A stretch of DNA of 64,000 nucleotides from Bacteroidales bacterium (GTDB lineage: Bacteria; Bacteroidota; Bacteroidia; Bacteroidales; UBA4417): contig JADJGZ010000001.1 of the NCBI GenBank assembly GCA_016707785.1, positions 186,001 to 250,000 on the forward strand. The letters run 5' to 3'. This document shows, one piece after another, positions 61,551 through 64,000 of this stretch. The notes under the pieces were generated by a model. The model had not been told where the DNA came from. It searched no databases and saw only the letters and a program-made list of their open reading frames with translations. A program made the translations under genes and the position numbers. Every line of letters starts with the position of its first letter. Within the stretch, counting starts at the first letter, position 1.

Positions 61551-62213
61551 CCCTGGCCGCCTTTCCCGGGTTCTTTCCAGGGATTTTTCCATCTGCCATT
61601 TCCTGATCTCTTTTTCATTCCCTGATAACAATACATCCGGAACTTTCCATCCTTTGTATTCAGCAGGCCGTGTATAAACTGGTGGCGATAATAAATTATC
61701 CTGGAATGAATCTGATAGGGCAGAGGTCTCATCATTAAGCACTCCGGGTATAAGTCGAATAATAGAATCTGACAAAACAGCAGCCGCCAGCTCTCCCCCG
61801 GATAATACATAGTCACCAATTGATATTTCCATGGTGATAAAATGCTCTCTTAAGCGTTCATCAATGCCTTTATAATGTCCGCAAAGCATTATTAAGTTTC
61901 CTTTAAGAGAAAGTATATTCGCCGTTGGCTGATCGAGTAAAAGACCATCAGGAGTAAGGAAAATGATCTCATCATACTCACGTTCCGACTTAAGTTTGTC
62001 AATACAATCAGCGATGGGCTGAATCATCATTACCATCCCGGCATCACCACCAAAGCCATAATCATCCACATTCCGGTGTTTATTGCTGGCATAGTCGCGT
62101 ATATTATGGATGAAAATTTCAACCAACCCTTTGCTGACGGCTCGTTTAATGATGGAATGATCAAAAGGCCCTGCAAACATTTCAGGGAAAATGGTTAAGA
62201 TATCAATGCGCAT
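61539..62213 (-). CDS. trmD: tRNA (guanine37-N1)-methyltransferase
   Basis: 224 residues from the ATG at 62213 (MRIDILTIFPEMF). SPOUT-fold signatures are DDYGFGGDAGMVM (about 50-62), MLCGHYKGIDERL (about 109-121), SIGDYVLSGGELAA (about 131-144) and a C-terminal SGNEKEIRKW. It methylates G37 of tRNAs to prevent frameshifting. rimM and rpsP are not adjacent. Confidence 0.96.
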   Translation of the reverse strand: MRIDILTIFPEMFAGPFDHSIIKRAVSKGLVEIFIHNIRDYASNKHRNVDDYGFGGDAGMVMMIQPIADCIDKLKSEREYDEIIFLTPDGLLLDQPTANILSLKGNLIMLCGHYKGIDERLREHFITMEISIGDYVLSGGELAAAVLSDSIIRLIPGVLNDETSALSDSFQDNLLSPPVYTRPAEYKGWKVPDVLLSGNEKEIRKWQMEKSLERTRERRPGLLQ

Positions 62214-62232
62214 GGATGTAAATTCAATAAGA

Positions 62233-62240
62233 CAAAAGTA
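62233..62240 (-). promoter_or_regulatory. trmD -7 element TACTTTTG
   Basis: Perfect TAnnTTTG on the minus strand 20 bp before the chosen trmD start; it supports that start over 62279. Confidence 0.6.
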
Positions 62241-62296
62241 AGCAAGATGAAGATGCCGGCCCGAATCTGATTTAAACAAGAATGTGAGATATTTGT

Positions 62297-62304
62297 TACC
62301 TTTG
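62297..62304 (+). promoter_or_regulatory. -7 element TACCTTTG of the subtilase gene
   Basis: Perfect TAnnTTTG 20 bp before the start at 62325. Confidence 0.6.
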
Positions 62305-62324
62305 TAAATAATACTAAACGGCTT

Positions 62325-63995
62325 ATGAAACTCATCTCAATTATATTACTGCTTCTGGCTATCCAGACTGCTCTTATTGCTCAATCAAACACTGCTTTTT
62401 TTCTTGTGAATTTCAAAGATAAAGGCAATTCTGCCCACCTTAAATCAACCCCTGAAACTTTCCTTTCCAGGAAATCTCTTGAAAGGCGACAAAAGCAGAA
62501 TATTAGTATTGAAACTTCAGATCTTCCTGTAAATCAATATTATGTCAACCAGGTAACTTCCCTGGGAGCAAAAATTATTACAAAGTCCAGGTGGTTTAAC
62601 TATGTGGTAATTGAATGCCCGCCTGCAACCATAGAGGCATTGGAAGAGCTTACTTTCATAAAAAAAATATCTCCCCTGGATAATTCCAAAACAGATGTTA
62701 CTGAAAATACTTCAAAATCATTTTTTCGAAACGAAAGCTTTGCACCTAATTCAAAGGGAAATATAAAATCAGTTTCATCCAACACCTATAGTTATGGTTC
62801 CGGTGAAAACCAGATTACAATGATGAAAGGGGAATTTCTTCATAATCATGGTTTTAGCGGACAAGGAATGACAATTGCAGTGCTTGATGCAGGTTTCAAT
62901 AGTGTTGATTTTCTTCCTGCATTTGATAGTCTCCGATTGAATAACCAAATAAAGGGAGTAAAAGATTTCGTTGATCCTGCGGGTAATGTCTATAATACCA
63001 ATATTAGCGCACATGGTACGATGGTACTATCAACCATGGCAGCCCTGATTCCCGGCGAGTTGGTAGGTACAGCCCCTAAAGCGGATTATTGGTTGCTCCG
63101 GTCAGAAGATGCAGCATCCGAATATATAATGGAAGAATACTACTGGGTTAATGCAGCAGAATATGCCGATAGCATTGGAGCCGATCTTATCAATTCTTCC
63201 CTGGGATACACCACGTTTGATGATCCTGCTTCCAATCACACCTATGCTGACATGGACGGCAATACCACATACATCACATTAGGAGCCGATATGGCAGCAT
63301 CAAAAGGTATCCTGGTAGTCAATAGCGCTGGTAACTCAGGGGCTGATCCCTGGACCTATATTGGAGCCCCTGCTGATGGGGATAGCGTCTTCACAGTTGG
63401 AGCAGTGGATGCTTTTGGTAATTATGCGTATTTCAGCTCAAAAGGTCCGACCTCAGATGGACGTATAAAACCAGTGATCTCCTCTCAAGGACAAAACTCA
63501 GCAGTTTATAGCCCATGGGGCCTGGGATTCGGAAGTGGTACATCATTTTCTTCACCCATTATTGCCGGCATCACAGCATGTTACTGGCAGGCTGCACCCT
63601 TACTAACCAATATGCAGATTATTGAGAATATAAAATCAACTGCCAGCCTGGCCACAGCCCCTGACACCTTAATCGGGTGGGGAATACCAAATTTTGCCGA
63701 TGCTTATTATGCACTTGGAATATCGCAGGTAGAAGAGAGTATCCTGGCTGGAAAACTAAAAACATATCCTAACCCATTCAATGATGTTCTGGAGGTACAG
63801 GGTGATGTGTCTGAAGGACAGGCTGTAGTTGAAATCTTCACAATGCAAGGGAAAAAGATTTATGTAAATGAACAGTTGATTCATCGGAATACTGCTTTCA
63901 ACCTTACAGGACTATCATTCCTTCCGTCCGGTATCTATATCCTTAAAGTTAGATCTCAGGGTGCAGTTCTGACAACTAAGATTCAGAAAAGCTAA
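62325..63995 (+). CDS. Subtilisin-like (S8) serine protease with T9SS sorting domain
   Basis: 556 residues, complete in the window. A signal peptide (MKLISIILLLLAIQTALIAQ) is followed by an inhibitor-like propeptide (about 25-120) and a subtilase domain with the full triad: Asp188 in IAVLDAGFN, His230 in SAHGTM and Ser407 in GTSFSSP. The C-terminal 80 residues (KTYPNPFNDVLEV ... PSGIYILKV) form a type IX secretion sorting domain, so the enzyme should be exported and anchored at the surface. It implies that a T9SS is encoded elsewhere in the genome. Confidence 0.95.
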   Translation: MKLISIILLLLAIQTALIAQSNTAFFLVNFKDKGNSAHLKSTPETFLSRKSLERRQKQNISIETSDLPVNQYYVNQVTSLGAKIITKSRWFNYVVIECPPATIEALEELTFIKKISPLDNSKTDVTENTSKSFFRNESFAPNSKGNIKSVSSNTYSYGSGENQITMMKGEFLHNHGFSGQGMTIAVLDAGFNSVDFLPAFDSLRLNNQIKGVKDFVDPAGNVYNTNISAHGTMVLSTMAALIPGELVGTAPKADYWLLRSEDAASEYIMEEYYWVNAAEYADSIGADLINSSLGYTTFDDPASNHTYADMDGNTTYITLGADMAASKGILVVNSAGNSGADPWTYIGAPADGDSVFTVGAVDAFGNYAYFSSKGPTSDGRIKPVISSQGQNSAVYSPWGLGFGSGTSFSSPIIAGITACYWQAAPLLTNMQIIENIKSTASLATAPDTLIGWGIPNFADAYYALGISQVEESILAGKLKTYPNPFNDVLEVQGDVSEGQAVVEIFTMQGKKIYVNEQLIHRNTAFNLTGLSFLPSGIYILKVRSQGAVLTTKIQKS

Positions 63996-64000
63996 ATCCT

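Overview
The window looks like chromosome from an uncultured or environmental member of the Bacteroidota, probably a Bacteroidales/Marinilabiliales-type lineage. This is inferred from gene content and signals; no 16S or other marker was available. Supporting points: a subtilase with a type IX secretion C-terminal sorting domain; DUF3857, DUF1599, BT_3928-type, DUF5063 and LruC proteins; a FeoA-FeoB fusion; an alpha-2-macroglobulin carrying a SusC-plug-like insert; and repeated Bacteroidota-type -7 promoter elements (TAnnTTTG) in front of many genes. Shine-Dalgarno sequences are mostly absent, as expected for this phylum. DNA is AT-rich. I saw no tRNA, rRNA, CRISPR array, integrase, transposase or prophage gene.

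Layout. 1-15 kb, mostly minus strand: the 5' part of a DJ-1/PfpI gene, a pair of secreted DUF3857/transglutaminase-like proteins, an MFS exporter (plus), an MDR oxidoreductase, a secreted duplicated-domain protein, an M48 membrane protease, a lipoprotein, an ABC-2 exporter pair and an AlkD-like repair protein. 15-21 kb: a very large alpha-2-macroglobulin gene interrupted by one in-frame TAG. 21-36 kb, mostly plus: ruvX-def-TPR; cdaA and folP (minus); DUF1599-BT_3928-dppB-tpiA-prmA; a 1496-residue secreted protein of unknown function; plsY; dnaN. 36-39 kb: a strong terminator, a REPIN-like palindromic element and an LruC/DUF4114 lipoprotein. 39-50 kb, minus: ABC-F ATPase, cold-shock protein, pckA, ppdK (pyruvate/PEP/oxaloacetate interconversion), a class I glutamine amidotransferase and uvrA. 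50-55 kb, plus: ECF sigma factor with a short companion ORF, nth, bcp, recA, TPR lipoprotein. 54.7-58.2 kb, minus: an iron-uptake operon (feoAB, M50-type membrane protease, FeoB-associated Cys-rich protein) behind a perfect 17-bp palindrome that looks like a metal-repressor operator. 58-64 kb: DUF5063, rplS, a Cys/Met-metabolism PLP enzyme, a polytopic membrane protein, trmD and the T9SS-exported subtilase.

Most coding content is ordinary. The most unusual material is intergenic. Two gaps 16 kb apart (4546-4870, minus; 20961-21326, plus) hold the same composite element in the same order relative to transcription: a phased 10-bp array beginning at the stop codon of the upstream reading frame, a 40-bp homologous block containing a TTTTCAAA octamer array, and an AATTGTCG octamer array whose last degenerate unit abuts the -7 box of the downstream gene. 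The second gap and the gap at 14.7-15.0 kb also carry a double-hairpin module. The strongest regulatory call is the feoAB operator. The strongest genetic anomaly is the TAG that cuts the macroglobulin upstream of its intact thioester motif.
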